A DNA stretch of 64,000 nt, taken from assembly GCA_963819905.1 (NCBI GenBank), contig CAWFXP010000009.1:558001-622000 (forward strand), read 5' to 3'. Both the position numbers and the translations under genes were made by a program. Below, piece by piece: positions 24,465-33,495 of the stretch (position 1 is its first letter; every line of letters starts with the position of its first letter). Below the pieces are notes generated by a model that had not been told where the DNA came from, ran no database searches, and saw only the letters and a program-made list of their open reading frames with translations. Origin of the DNA: CAWCQC01 sp963819905. GTDB taxonomy: Bacteria; Actinomycetota; Thermoleophilia; Gaiellales; Gaiellaceae.

Positions 24465-27400
24465 CTAGCCGCGGCAGATCGGGTGCTGCTCGCCCGTCCC
24501 GACGAACTGGCGCCACTCGGCGGCGGTAAGGTCGCGACCGGCGACGCTGCACGCCGCCGACAGCCACCGGTCCGGGTGCAGGTCCCACACCGTCACCGTG
24601 CCGTCGTGGTTGGGGGCGGCGAGCTGGCCGCCGTCGGATGAGAACGACGGCCGGCTGCCTTGGAGGTGCTCGATGGTGAAGGTCTGCACCGTCTCCGGCG
24701 TGCGCCCACCCACCAGGTCGACGCCGATCAGCGCCCCCGTCGCCGCGTCCCACAAGCGAGTGGTGCCGAAGCCGACTGCGGTCGTGGCGACCAGTGTCCC
24801 GTCCGGGCTGTAGGCCACGCCGCCGATCGCACCGGTCTGACCTTCGAGGGGGGCGCCGAGCGTCTCGTGCGTCGTGCTGGACCACTGGCGCGTGATGCCC
24901 GAGGTCGTCCCGGTCGCCAGCCTGCTGCCATCGGGGGAGAAGGCGAGGGCAAGGACGGGGCTATCGACGCTCTCGATCGGCTCACCCACCGCTTCGTGGT
25001 CCGGGCCCGATCGGTAGAAGCGCACGAGGTTGTTGTCGAATGCCGCCGCCAGTTGGGCGCCGTCGGCCGACCACGCCAGGGCGATCGGAGCTCCGCCTTC
25101 CTCCTCGATCGGCGAGCCCACGACCTCGTCCTGTACCGGATCCCAGATCTCGACGTGGCCGGGGTCGTCGCCTCCCTCCACATCGGCCTGGACTGCCAGG
25201 GCGAGGGTGCCATCGTCGGGGTGGAACACGACCTGGTGGATCCATCCGGCGGGCACCCGGTGAGTCGCCTGCCGTTCACCGGTGCGCAGGTCGAAAATGA
25301 CGACCTCACCGGTCGTCCCGGCCGCCGCCACCCGCCGGCCCTCGGGGTCGACGGCCACGCTCAGCACCTCGCCGCCGACGTGCAGACGCCGCCGCGGCTC
25401 GCCGCCGCGGCTGTCGCTCACCACCACGTCGCCGTCGGTTCCGGCGCTCACCACCTGCCTGCCGGCGAACTGCGCCTCGGTGACGGCGCCGTCGTGGACG
25501 TCGAGGGATACGGCGATCGACCGGCTGCCGTCGAGCCGCCACAGCGCCCCGGTTCGGTCGAGCCCGGCAGTCGCGAGCAGGCGGCCGTCGCTGCTGAAGG
25601 TCACGTCGTTCAGACTCGAGGCGGCTGCTGCGAGCGCCGGTCCGAGCGGCAGCCCGAGGGCGCGGTCGAACAGCTGGGTCTGGCCGTTGTCGAACGCCAC
25701 GGCCAGCGCGGCGCCGTCGGGGCTGAACTCGAGGGCCGTGGGGATGCCCTCGGGCGTCTGGATGTCGAGCCGGTGGGCACCGGTGGCCGGATCGACCAGG
25801 GCCACCTTGCCCAGATCGCCGGCGACGGCGAGCACCGAGCCGTCGGCGGGGAAGGCCAGCGCCGTCGGGGGGCCGACGCCGGCGTCGAGTGGCGGTCCGA
25901 GCGGCCTGCGGGTACCGACGTCCCACGCAGCCACCTGCGACCCGCCGGCCGGCGACGCCACGCGGCGCCCGTCGGCGCTGACGGTGATGACCCTGTCACC
26001 CTGGTACTGCTCCATCAGAGTCCACGGCTTCCCGATCGGTTCCCAGGTTGCAGCGTCCCAGACGACCACGGCGGTCGGAGGCGGCGGGCCGGGGATCACC
26101 GGGCCGCCTTGCGCGACCACCTGCTTGCCGTTGGCGCTGAACCACACCGAGGTGAGGGCGCCGGCGGGGCTCGGGACGGTGCGCTCGAGCGTGCGGGTTT
26201 CGAGGTCCCACACCTGCAGGTGTGAAGTGCGTGCCGCCTCGGAGATCGCCGGCACTACCAGCTGACGCCCGTCCGGGCTGATGGCGGCGCCGAGGACGAT
26301 GTCGTCCCCGTTGCGAAGCGCCGCCAGCCGGCGGCGGGTGGCCGTGTCCCACAGGAGGGTTCCCGAGCCGTCGGAAGTCGGCGTGGCGAGGAGGCGGCCG
26401 TCGGGGCTGAAGACGGCGGCCTCCAGGCCCGAGTCGACGCCGTAGAGCAGGCCGGAGAGCAGCGGGTGCGTGGCCACCGCCTCGAGGAGCGACGACCGGC
26501 TGGCGGCGTTGTCTTCACGCTGGTACGCCTCGGCGGCGAGCAGGTGGCCGATGTCGGGCTGACGCTCGACGGTTGCCTGCGAGAGGGCCGCGAGCCGGGC
26601 CACCTCGGCGCGGTCGCGCTCGTCGGCAGCCCGCCGTCCCTGCACGATCGCAAAGGACGCGCCGGCGACGGCGGCGACGAGGCCGATGCCCGCGGCAACG
26701 AGCAGGCCGCGCAGCCGCCGGTTGGTCCGGATCTGCGCTCGGGCGGCCCGGTCGCGCGCGGCCTCCGACGCGTCGAGGAACTCTGCCTCGAGGTCGGAGA
26801 GCTGCGGTTCGGAGTCGCGCCAGTCGATGGCGGCCGCAAGGCGCGGCCCGCGGTAGAGCTCTGCGGGCTCGCGTCCCAACTCGTCCCACGCGGCAGCGGC
26901 CTCGGTCACCTGCCGGTGGAGGCGAAGGCCCTCACGGTCGGCGTCGAGCCACGACCGCAGTGCGGGCCACTCGCGGATGAGCGCTTCGTGGGCCACCTCG
27001 GCGCTGGTGCCGTCGACGGTCACGAGCCGGGCCGCGGCCAGCGCGTCGAGGACGTCGGTGACCCGCGCCGTGTCGCCGCCGGCCGACCGAAGCTCGTCGA
27101 GCGGCGCCCGCCTCCTCGTGTCGGCCGTGCCGTCACCGGGCTGCACCATCCGGAGGAGCAGCCGGCGGGCGAGCTCGCGGTCTTCGGGATCGAACTCGGC
27201 GAGGACGCGGTCCGCGGTGTCGGCGATGGCGCGATGGACGCCGCCGGTCTCGTGGTACGCGGCGAGGGTGAGCGTGCGGCCGTCGCGCCGCTCCCACGTC
27301 GCCCGCAGGGCATGGGCGAGGAGCGGCAGGGCGCCCGGCTCGTCCGCCACTTCGCCGACGAGCACGTCGACGAGGCCGGGCTCCACGCGAAGGCTGGCCT

Positions 27401-29204
27401 GGCGAGCGGGCTCGAGGATCGCTCGCCGTAGCTCGTCGTCTCGCATCGGCCCGAGGAGCACCTGGTTGGCCGCCACGGCCGTCGCCAGGCCGAAGTGCGC
27501 CGCGCAGTCGCCGTAGAAGTCTGCCCGCATGGCGATCGCGACGGGCCGCTCCGTCCCCAGCAGCCGATCGGTGAACCGCTGCCGCTCATCGAGATCCTCG
27601 CACGCCGTGAAGAGCTCCTCGAAATGGTCGACGACGAGCAGACCGGTGCCGTCATCGGCGTCGAGCGCTTCCACCGGATGGCGGCCCGGCGTGATCACGG
27701 AGCCACCGCCCACCGCCGGGAGAAGACCGGCCCGCAGCACCGAGGACTTTCCGCTGCCCGACCCACCGACGACTGCCAGCAGCCGTCCCGGCGCGACGCG
27801 CCCGACCAGTTCGGCAACGACCTCCTCCCGCCCGAAGAACCGGTCGGCGTCGGCCACCGAGAGGGCGACGAGACCGGGGTACGGGCACTCGGACGCCGGC
27901 GGTGGGACGACCAGGCCGGGCGCGGCCAGGGCGTAGACCAACTCGGGTTGCCGGAGCCCGCGAAGCCGGTGGGGACCGAGATCGACGAGTGATGCGCCCT
28001 CGGGCAGATGGTCCGCCACCAACGACGCCGTGGCCGCCGATAGGAACACCTCGCCCCCGTCGGCCAGCCCGCGGATGCGGGCGGCGGTGTTCAGGGTAGT
28101 GCCGAAGTAGTCGCCGCCTCGCTGCTCGGCCTCCCCGGTGTGAACCGCTACCCGTGCCTTGATGGCGAGCCCGTCCGGCCACGCCTGGGCGGCGAGACGG
28201 CGGCTGATGTCGAGGGCAGCGCCGACGGCGTCGTGCGGCGAGGTGAACACCGATACGGTCGCGTCGCCTTCGCCCATCGACTTCAGGAACCGGCCGCCTC
28301 CGTGCTCGACGGTCGATGCAACGAGCTCGTCGTGCACGACGAGGGAACGGGCCATCTCGTCCGGCTGCGCCTCCCACAGGGCAGTGGAGCCTTCGATGTC
28401 GGTGAAGCAGAACGTGAGGACGCCGGTCGGCAGCGACTCGCCCCAACCGGCGCGCAGCAGCTCGACGAGCTGCCCGGGCGTCTCCGGTCGCCGTGCCGGG
28501 TCGGTCGCCAGACCCGCACGGATCGCCCGCTCGAGTGCATCGGCCTTCTGTTCCGGATCGATGCCCGTCGACGGCCGCCCACCGTCGGGCGCCGCGCCGG
28601 TGAGGAGGGCGAGGGCGGTCGCGGCGAGCCCGTACACGTCGGTCGACCGGCTCGGCGCCTCTTGTCCGCCGCCGAGCTCCGGGGCCACGAATCCGGGCGT
28701 GCCTCGGCGCGGGCGAGTGCCGCGGGACGACGACGACAAGCCGAAGTCGACGAGGGTCACGCGGCCGCCGGGAGTGAGGATCAGGTTGGCGGGTTTCAGG
28801 TCACCGTGCGCGACCGGAGGGTGCTGCGTGTGGAGGTGCGTGAGGGCCGCTGCGGCGTCGGCGAGCCAGCTCACGACGAGTGACGGCGCCAGGCCGGGCT
28901 GGCCCTGAGCTTGGAGGAACCGGCCGAGATCGGTTCCCTCCACCCAGTCCATGGCGATGACGTACCGGTCACCCTCGAAAAAGTCCTCGCGCACGAGCGG
29001 GAGGTGCGGGTGAGGTGGGAGGGCGAGCAGGACACGGGCCTCCGACAAGAGCTCGTCGCGCTCGACGTCCGAGCCGACGGCGCGGATCTTGAGGGCCACG
29101 ATGCGGTCGAGCTGCCGATCGAGCGCCTTCACCACCTGGCCTTCGCCGCCGTGCCCGACGACCTCCAGCACCTCGTAACGCCTGCGCAGCAGCTCAGTCA
29201 CCAT
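24465..29204 (-). CDS. Ser/Thr kinase - adenylate cyclase - STAND NTPase - WD40 fusion protein
   Basis: A 1,579-aa signalling protein. Residues 9-250 form a protein kinase: Gly loop VVGHGGEGQVVK, Lys39 in VALKI, catalytic HGDLKPAN (Asp135, HGD instead of HRD), DFG at 153, APE at 174-176. Residues 260-430 form a class III nucleotidyl cyclase: FTDIEGST (Asp269), KSMGEGD (Lys308, Asp314), GGDYFG (Asp365) and LNTAARI (Asn372, Arg376); the Lys/Asp pair predicts ATP as substrate. Residues 440-800 are an nSTAND-type NTPase: PYPGLVALSVADADRFFGRE, Walker A VGGSGSGKSS, Walker B LLVVDHFEE. A hydrophobic helix, LLVAAGIGLVAAVAGASFAI, lies near 833-853. About 920-1560 is a WD40-type propeller (repeated FSPDGxxLA). 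All catalytic residues seem present. ATG 29204 was chosen; GTG 29201 has better spacing to GGGAG. Confidence 0.9.
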   Translation of the reverse strand: MVTELLRRRYEVLEVVGHGGEGQVVKALDRQLDRIVALKIRAVGSDVERDELLSEARVLLALPPHPHLPLVREDFFEGDRYVIAMDWVEGTDLGRFLQAQGQPGLAPSLVVSWLADAAAALTHLHTQHPPVAHGDLKPANLILTPGGRVTLVDFGLSSSSRGTRPRRGTPGFVAPELGGGQEAPSRSTDVYGLAATALALLTGAAPDGGRPSTGIDPEQKADALERAIRAGLATDPARRPETPGQLVELLRAGWGESLPTGVLTFCFTDIEGSTALWEAQPDEMARSLVVHDELVASTVEHGGGRFLKSMGEGDATVSVFTSPHDAVGAALDISRRLAAQAWPDGLAIKARVAVHTGEAEQRGGDYFGTTLNTAARIRGLADGGEVFLSAATASLVADHLPEGASLVDLGPHRLRGLRQPELVYALAAPGLVVPPPASECPYPGLVALSVADADRFFGREEVVAELVGRVAPGRLLAVVGGSGSGKSSVLRAGLLPAVGGGSVITPGRHPVEALDADDGTGLLVVDHFEELFTACEDLDERQRFTDRLLGTERPVAIAMRADFYGDCAAHFGLATAVAANQVLLGPMRDDELRRAILEPARQASLRVEPGLVDVLVGEVADEPGALPLLAHALRATWERRDGRTLTLAAYHETGGVHRAIADTADRVLAEFDPEDRELARRLLLRMVQPGDGTADTRRRAPLDELRSAGGDTARVTDVLDALAAARLVTVDGTSAEVAHEALIREWPALRSWLDADREGLRLHRQVTEAAAAWDELGREPAELYRGPRLAAAIDWRDSEPQLSDLEAEFLDASEAARDRAARAQIRTNRRLRGLLVAAGIGLVAAVAGASFAIVQGRRAADERDRAEVARLAALSQATVERQPDIGHLLAAEAYQREDNAASRSSLLEAVATHPLLSGLLYGVDSGLEAAVFSPDGRLLATPTSDGSGTLLWDTATRRRLAALRNGDDIVLGAAISPDGRQLVVPAISEAARTSHLQVWDLETRTLERTVPSPAGALTSVWFSANGKQVVAQGGPVIPGPPPPTAVVVWDAATWEPIGKPWTLMEQYQGDRVITVSADGRRVASPAGGSQVAAWDVGTRRPLGPPLDAGVGPPTALAFPADGSVLAVAGDLGKVALVDPATGAHRLDIQTPEGIPTALEFSPDGAALAVAFDNGQTQLFDRALGLPLGPALAAAASSLNDVTFSSDGRLLATAGLDRTGALWRLDGSRSIAVSLDVHDGAVTEAQFAGRQVVSAGTDGDVVVSDSRGGEPRRRLHVGGEVLSVAVDPEGRRVAAAGTTGEVVIFDLRTGERQATHRVPAGWIHQVVFHPDDGTLALAVQADVEGGDDPGHVEIWDPVQDEVVGSPIEEEGGAPIALAWSADGAQLAAAFDNNLVRFYRSGPDHEAVGEPIESVDSPVLALAFSPDGSRLATGTTSGITRQWSSTTHETLGAPLEGQTGAIGGVAYSPDGTLVATTAVGFGTTRLWDAATGALIGVDLVGGRTPETVQTFTIEHLQGSRPSFSSDGGQLAAPNHDGTVTVWDLHPDRWLSAACSVAGRDLTAAEWRQFVGTGEQHPICRG

Positions 29205-29238
29205 TGCTCCCTGTCCGGTCAGGCACCCTACGCATATA

Positions 29239-29991
29239 TTGGCCGGTCGACGAGGAGGAGCCCTGTCCACAGGCCCATTCAAGTCCGACCGCGGCACGGA
29301 GATCGTCGACCTCTCGCTCGAGATCTCGAACGGGATGCCGACGCCTGCGCGCCTGCCGCCGCCGGCGATGCTCTCCTACGTCGACCACGAGCAGACGAAG
29401 GCAGCCGGGCTCGGCGACCCTCGGGATCCCTTCACCTACGCGCTGAGCTACGCGTCGCTCGTCGCCCACGTCGGGACGCACGTCGACGCGCCGCTCCACA
29501 TGGGGGCAGGGCGCGCGGCGATCGACGAGATGCCGCTCGACTGGTTCACCGGCCGCGCCGTCTGCCTCGACCTCCGTCACGTTCCCGATCTCGGCGACAT
29601 CGAGACGGACGACCTGGCCCGGGCCGAAGAGGAGGCGGGCGTCGAGATCCAGGGACACATCGTGCTCCTCTGTACCGGCTTCCACGCCCGTCACTGGCCC
29701 AGCCCCGAGATCCTGACGACGAATCCCGGCGTCACCGCGGCGGCGACGCACTGGCTCGCCGACCGGAACTCGCGGGCGCACGGCGTCGAGGGCCCGTCGA
29801 CCGACAAGGCGGGCACGACGAGCTTCCCGAACCATCGGGCGTGCCGCGACCGGAGCCTCATCCACTACGAGTGGCTCGTGAACCTCGAGCGGCTCGTCGG
29901 CAAGGGCGAGTTCCCGTTCGCGGGATATCCGCTCAAATGGCACGGCGGGACCGGCTCGCCGGTGCGCGCGATCGCGGAGCTTCCCTGGTGA
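29239..29991 (+). CDS. Cyclase family protein (kynurenine formamidase-like)
   Basis: Metal-dependent hydrolase of the Cyclase/KynB family, 250 aa from TTG 29239. Features are TEIVDLSLEISNGMPT at the start, the metal motif HVGTHVDAPLHMGAGRAAID near residue 75 (H-x-G-T-H-x-D-x-P-x-H), and LCTGFHARHWPSPEILTTNP near 140. Family members hydrolyse N-formylkynurenine or similar amides. The start is uncertain: GAGGAGGAG at 29252-29260 sits just before a CTG at 29263, giving an alternative CTG start eight residues in. The stop overlaps the next gene (GTGA). Confidence 0.82.
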   Translation: MAGRRGGALSTGPFKSDRGTEIVDLSLEISNGMPTPARLPPPAMLSYVDHEQTKAAGLGDPRDPFTYALSYASLVAHVGTHVDAPLHMGAGRAAIDEMPLDWFTGRAVCLDLRHVPDLGDIETDDLARAEEEAGVEIQGHIVLLCTGFHARHWPSPEILTTNPGVTAAATHWLADRNSRAHGVEGPSTDKAGTTSFPNHRACRDRSLIHYEWLVNLERLVGKGEFPFAGYPLKWHGGTGSPVRAIAELPW

Positions 29992-30434
29992 CCGTTTCCC
30001 CGCAGGCCCCGCCGCCCGAGCCGCGATCGCTCTGGAGCCAGATCCTGATCTGGTTCGTCTGGGGCTTCCTGTCGAACATCGTCGCGATCTGGCTCGCGTC
30101 GCTCGTCTTCTCCGGGATCTCCTACGGCAGCTTCGGCAACCTCGTCGTCGCGGCGCTCGTCTACAGCGTCGTGAACGCGATCCTGCGCCCGCTCATCATC
30201 CTCCTCGCGCTTCCCGCCGTGATCATCACGCTCGGGATCGCACTGCTCTTCATTCAGGCGTTCATGCTCTGGCTGACCGGCCAGATCGTGAGCGGCTTCG
30301 AGGTCGACGACTACTGGTGGGCGCTCGGCGGGGCGCTCTTCATCTGGATCGCGAACGCGATCATCGATCTGATCCTGAAGCCCGAGTTCAAGCGTCGAGG
30401 CGGCGGCCCGCAGGTGACCGTCTACCGCTCCTGA
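29988..30434 (+). CDS. Small integral membrane protein, phage-holin family IV-like
   Basis: A 148-aa protein with a short Pro-rich N-terminus (PQAPPPEPRSLWSQ) and four hydrophobic helices: LIWFVWGFLSNIVAIWLASL, LVVAALVYSVVNAILRPL, IILLALPAVIITLGIALLFI and YWWALGGALFIWIANAII. The pattern VNAILRPL...LALPAVIITLG is typical of the membrane proteins annotated as phage holin family IV, which are usual chromosomal genes in Actinobacteria and not evidence of a prophage. GTG start overlaps the preceding stop. Function unknown. Confidence 0.75.
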   Translation: MTVSPQAPPPEPRSLWSQILIWFVWGFLSNIVAIWLASLVFSGISYGSFGNLVVAALVYSVVNAILRPLIILLALPAVIITLGIALLFIQAFMLWLTGQIVSGFEVDDYWWALGGALFIWIANAIIDLILKPEFKRRGGGPQVTVYRS

Positions 30435-30442
30435 GCAGCGGT

Positions 30443-30907
30443 CTACGGGACGATCAGCACCTCGCGGTCGAAGTGGCGTGCGACCGACTCGCTGACGCTC
30501 ATGCCGAGCAGGCGCTCGAGCATGTTCGGTGCGCCCGTGCCGACCACGATCAGGTCGGCGTCGTGCTTCTCGGCCACGTCGACGATCGCGTCGGCGGCGT
30601 CGCCGGCGCCGGGAACGAGCGTCGGGCGAACGCGCCGTCCCTCGAGAAGCGCCTCGGCGGCCTCGAGCTCGGGCAGGCCCGCCTCCGTGGCGAGCTCGCC
30701 CGTCTCCTCGCCGCCGAGCGCGATCTGCAGGAACTCGGCCCGATCGACGGGCTCGCTCGACTCGGGCAGCCGTTGGACGCTCGTGACGACGAGGGCTGCG
30801 TCGAAGGCCTCGGCCAGATCGGCCGCCCGGAAGAGCGCGCGGCGCGCCGGCTCGGAGTCGTCGAACCCGACCACGATCGTCTCGAGGGGCGCCACGGCCG
30901 GAAGCAT
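30443..30907 (-). CDS. Universal stress protein (UspA family)
   Basis: A single Usp domain, 154 aa. It begins ETIVVGFDDSEPARRALFRA near residue 10 with the first-strand Asp, and ends with DADLIVVGTGAPNMLERLLG followed by MSVSESVARHFDREVLIVP, which contains the G-2x-G-9x-G(S/T)-like ATP-binding loop, so ATP-binding type is likely. ATG at 30907 lies close to the divergent GAF gene; the two share a 24-base intergenic region. Convergent with the holin-like gene. Confidence 0.88.
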   Translation of the reverse strand: MLPAVAPLETIVVGFDDSEPARRALFRAADLAEAFDAALVVTSVQRLPESSEPVDRAEFLQIALGGEETGELATEAGLPELEAAEALLEGRRVRPTLVPGAGDAADAIVDVAEKHDADLIVVGTGAPNMLERLLGMSVSESVARHFDREVLIVP

Positions 30908-30918
30908 CGCACGTCTGG

Positions 30919-30924
30919 GATACT
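30919..30924 (+). promoter_or_regulatory. -10 box GATACT for leaderless GAF gene
   Basis: GATACT ends seven bases before the GTG at 30932 in the short divergent gap from the UspA gene. Confidence 0.55.
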
Positions 30925-30931
30925 CGCGGCC

Positions 30932-31348
30932 GTGTCGTACGACGCGCTGACGGCGGAGCTCCTCGAGGCCACGCAGGCCGGACGCACGACGCTCAGGCTC
31001 GACACGCCGGGCGCGATCTTCCCCGTCGTCGCCGAAGCGTGCGCGCCGGGCGTCCGCTCGATCAGGGACGCGACCGAGATCGACCTCCGGACGGCCGAGA
31101 CGTTCCGGTTCCTCGAGCGTGAGCGCCGGCTCCTCGTCCAGGGCGACTGCCTGACCGACGGGCCGGAGGTGCCGACGGCGCTCGTCGAGGCCTACGGCGT
31201 GCGGGCGCAGATGCTCGCCCCGATCGTCGTCGACAACGCCCTGGCCGGGATCGTCTCCGTGCATCACCTCTCCACGCCGCGCGCCTGGACCGAGGAGGAG
31301 ATCGCCGCACTGGAGGACGCCGCCGAGCGGGTCAGGCTCACGCTCTGA
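30932..31348 (+). CDS. GAF domain protein
   Basis: A 138-aa single GAF domain. After VSYDALTAELLEATQAGRTT come a strand-rich middle (TLRLDTPGAIFPVVAEAC) and the diagnostic MLAPIVVDNALAGIVSVHHL near residue 95, then EEEIAALEDAAERVRLTL. GAF domains bind small ligands or nucleotides; a free-standing domain may sense a ligand or serve as a subunit. GTG 30932 was selected because GATACT stands seven bases upstream and the upstream frame crosses the UspA gene. Confidence 0.78.
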   Translation: MSYDALTAELLEATQAGRTTLRLDTPGAIFPVVAEACAPGVRSIRDATEIDLRTAETFRFLERERRLLVQGDCLTDGPEVPTALVEAYGVRAQMLAPIVVDNALAGIVSVHHLSTPRAWTEEEIAALEDAAERVRLTL

Positions 31349-31386
31349 GGCAGGCCCTACGCCTCTGGCGGGCGCCGGGCCGCTGG

Positions 31387-31392
31387 TAGATT
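31387..31392 (+). promoter_or_regulatory. -10 box TAGATT for leaderless leuC
   Basis: TAGATT is followed by seven bases and then ATG 31400. TAGATT is also used before the M20 amidase (41306) and the hypothetical gene at 54873. Confidence 0.6.
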
Positions 31393-31399
31393 GCATGCA

Positions 31400-32812
31400 A
31401 TGGCGAGCACGCTCTTCGACCGGTTGTGGGAGAGCCACGTCGCCTGGGAGGAGCCCGGCGAGCCGGCGCTCCTCTTCGTCGACCTGCACCTCGTCCACGA
31501 GGTCACGTCCGCGCAGGCGTTCGAGGGCCTGCGGCTCGCCGGCAGGCCCGTGCGGCGTCGGGACCTGACGGTCGCGACGATGGATCACAACGTCCCGACC
31601 GACGGCGGCCCCGTGACCGATCCGCTCGCGAAGGCCCAGCTCGACGCGCTGGCGCGGAACTGCGCCGAGTTCGGTGTGCCGCTCTACGCGACCGGGAGCG
31701 GTCGCGAGGGCATCGTCCACGTGATCGGGCCGGAGCTCGGCTTGACGCAGCCCGGGATGACGATCGTCTGCGGCGACAGCCACACCTCGACGCACGGCGC
31801 GTTCGGCGCGCTCGGCATCGGTGTCGGCACGTCCGAGGTCGAGCACGTCCTCGCCACGCAGTGCCTGTCGCAGCGCAAGCCGAAGTCGATGCGGATCACG
31901 TTCTCCGGCGAGCTCGCGCCGGGCGTGACGGCGAAGGACTGCATACTCGGCGCCATCGGTCAGATCGGCGTCGGCGGCGGCCAGGGCTACGCCATCGAGT
32001 ACGCGGGCGAGACGATCCGCCGCTTCTCGATGGAGAACCGGATGACCGTCTGCAACATGTCGATCGAGGCCGGCGCGCGCGCCGGCATGGTGGCCCCCGA
32101 CGACGTGACGTTCGCCTACCTCGAGGGCCGGCCGGCCGCGCCGAAGGGCCGGGCTTGGGAGCAGGCGCTCGACGACTGGCGGCAGCTCCGGACGGACGAG
32201 GCAGCGTCCTTCGACCGCGAGGTCGTGGTCGACGTCGAGAAGCTCGTCCCGCAGGTCACCTGGGGGACGAACCCGGGCATGGTCGTTCCCGTGGACGGTC
32301 TCGTCCCGAGCCCGGAGGACGCGGACGACGCCGACGAGCGAGCGGCCATGGAGCGGGCGCTCGCCTACATGGCGCTCGAGCCGGGGACGCCGATGCGCGA
32401 CATCCGGATCGATCGCGTCTTCATCGGCTCGTGCACGAACTCGCGCATCGAGGATCTTCGCGCCGCCGCAGCCATCGTGCGGGGACACCGGGTGGCCGAG
32501 AGCGTCCGGGCCCTCGTCGTTCCGGGCTCGGCGCAGGTGAAAGCGGCTGCCGAGGCCGAGGGGCTCGACCGGATCTTCCGGGACGCCGGCTTCGAGTGGA
32601 GGGAGGCAGGCTGCTCCATGTGCCTCGGAATGAACCCGGACGTGCTCGCGGAGGGCGAGCGCTGCGCCTCGACCTCGAACCGGAACTTCGAGGGACGCCA
32701 GGGCCGCGGCGGCAGGACGCACCTGGTCAGTCCGGAGATGGCAGCGGCCGCGGCGATCGCCGGTCACTTCGTCGACGTCCGCGAGCTCGATCGCGAGCCT
32801 GTGCTCGCGTGA
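31400..32812 (+). CDS. leuC: 3-isopropylmalate dehydratase large subunit
   Basis: Aconitase-family [4Fe-4S] subunit (470 aa, normal for LeuC) that with LeuD isomerises 2- to 3-isopropylmalate in leucine synthesis. Visible motifs: ATMDHNVPTDGG near residue 55, VCGDSHTSTHGAFGALGIGV near 128, FIGSCTNSRIEDLRAAAAIV near 342 (first cluster Cys) and AGCSMCLGMNPDVLAEGERC near 405 (other two Cys). ATG 31400 is preceded by a TAGATT box, so it starts a leaderless transcript. LeuD overlaps by four bases. No other leucine genes are adjacent. Confidence 0.95.
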   Translation: MASTLFDRLWESHVAWEEPGEPALLFVDLHLVHEVTSAQAFEGLRLAGRPVRRRDLTVATMDHNVPTDGGPVTDPLAKAQLDALARNCAEFGVPLYATGSGREGIVHVIGPELGLTQPGMTIVCGDSHTSTHGAFGALGIGVGTSEVEHVLATQCLSQRKPKSMRITFSGELAPGVTAKDCILGAIGQIGVGGGQGYAIEYAGETIRRFSMENRMTVCNMSIEAGARAGMVAPDDVTFAYLEGRPAAPKGRAWEQALDDWRQLRTDEAASFDREVVVDVEKLVPQVTWGTNPGMVVPVDGLVPSPEDADDADERAAMERALAYMALEPGTPMRDIRIDRVFIGSCTNSRIEDLRAAAAIVRGHRVAESVRALVVPGSAQVKAAAEAEGLDRIFRDAGFEWREAGCSMCLGMNPDVLAEGERCASTSNRNFEGRQGRGGRTHLVSPEMAAAAAIAGHFVDVRELDREPVLA

Positions 32813-33420
32813 GGCCGTTCACCCGTACCACCGGGCGCGTCGCGGTCCTCGACCGGCCCGACGTCGACACGGATCAGATCCTGCCCAAGCAGTTCCTGAA
32901 GCGCATCGAGCGCACGGGCTGGGGCGAGTTCCTCTTCTTCGACTGGCGGCTCGATGCGGAGGGGAGGCCGCGACCCGAGTTCGAGCTGAACGCGCCCGCG
33001 TTCGCGGGCGCCAGGATCCTCCTCGCGGGCCGGAACTTCGGCTGCGGCTCCTCGCGCGAGGCCGCGCCCTGGGCGCTGCAGGACTTCGGCTTCGAGGTGG
33101 TCATCGCGCCGTCGCTCGCCGACATCTTCGTCTCGAACTGCGTGAAGAACGGGCTCGTGCCGATCGTGCTCCCGGCCGATCAGGTGAAGCTGCTCATGGA
33201 TCTCGTCGACCGCGAGAACGGATCGGAGATGACGGTCGACCTCGAGGACCAGACGATCACGGCGCCGGGCGGTGAGCTGCTCGCGTTCCCGTTCGATCCG
33301 TCATCTCGCCACCGTCTGCTCAACGGCCTCGACGACATCGGCCTGGCGCTCGTCCACGAGGATGCGATCACGGCGTACGAGTCCTCCCACGCAGCGCGGG
33401 TGGACACGGTCGCGCTCTAG
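32809..33420 (+). CDS. leuD: 3-isopropylmalate dehydratase small subunit
   Basis: Swivelling-domain partner of LeuC, 203 aa. Motifs are VDTDQILPKQFLKRIERTGW near residue 20, the family signature LAGRNFGCGSSREAAPWALQ near 72 and IFVSNCVKNGLVPIVLP near 105. The length and motif are of the bacterial LeuD type rather than the short archaeal form. GTG start overlaps the leuC stop (GTGA). Confidence 0.95.
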   Translation: MRPFTRTTGRVAVLDRPDVDTDQILPKQFLKRIERTGWGEFLFFDWRLDAEGRPRPEFELNAPAFAGARILLAGRNFGCGSSREAAPWALQDFGFEVVIAPSLADIFVSNCVKNGLVPIVLPADQVKLLMDLVDRENGSEMTVDLEDQTITAPGGELLAFPFDPSSRHRLLNGLDDIGLALVHEDAITAYESSHAARVDTVAL

Positions 33421-33495
33421 GCGGTCGGAAGCCGATTGACGGCGGCCTCCCGGGGCGTCATCGTCGTCGGACGATCAGGCAATCAGGAGGAGCCG

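Noticed and set aside
29988..30434. Holin-like protein as a sign of a prophage
   Set aside because: No integrase, terminase or structural phage gene is nearby, and this membrane family is common in chromosomes of Actinobacteria.
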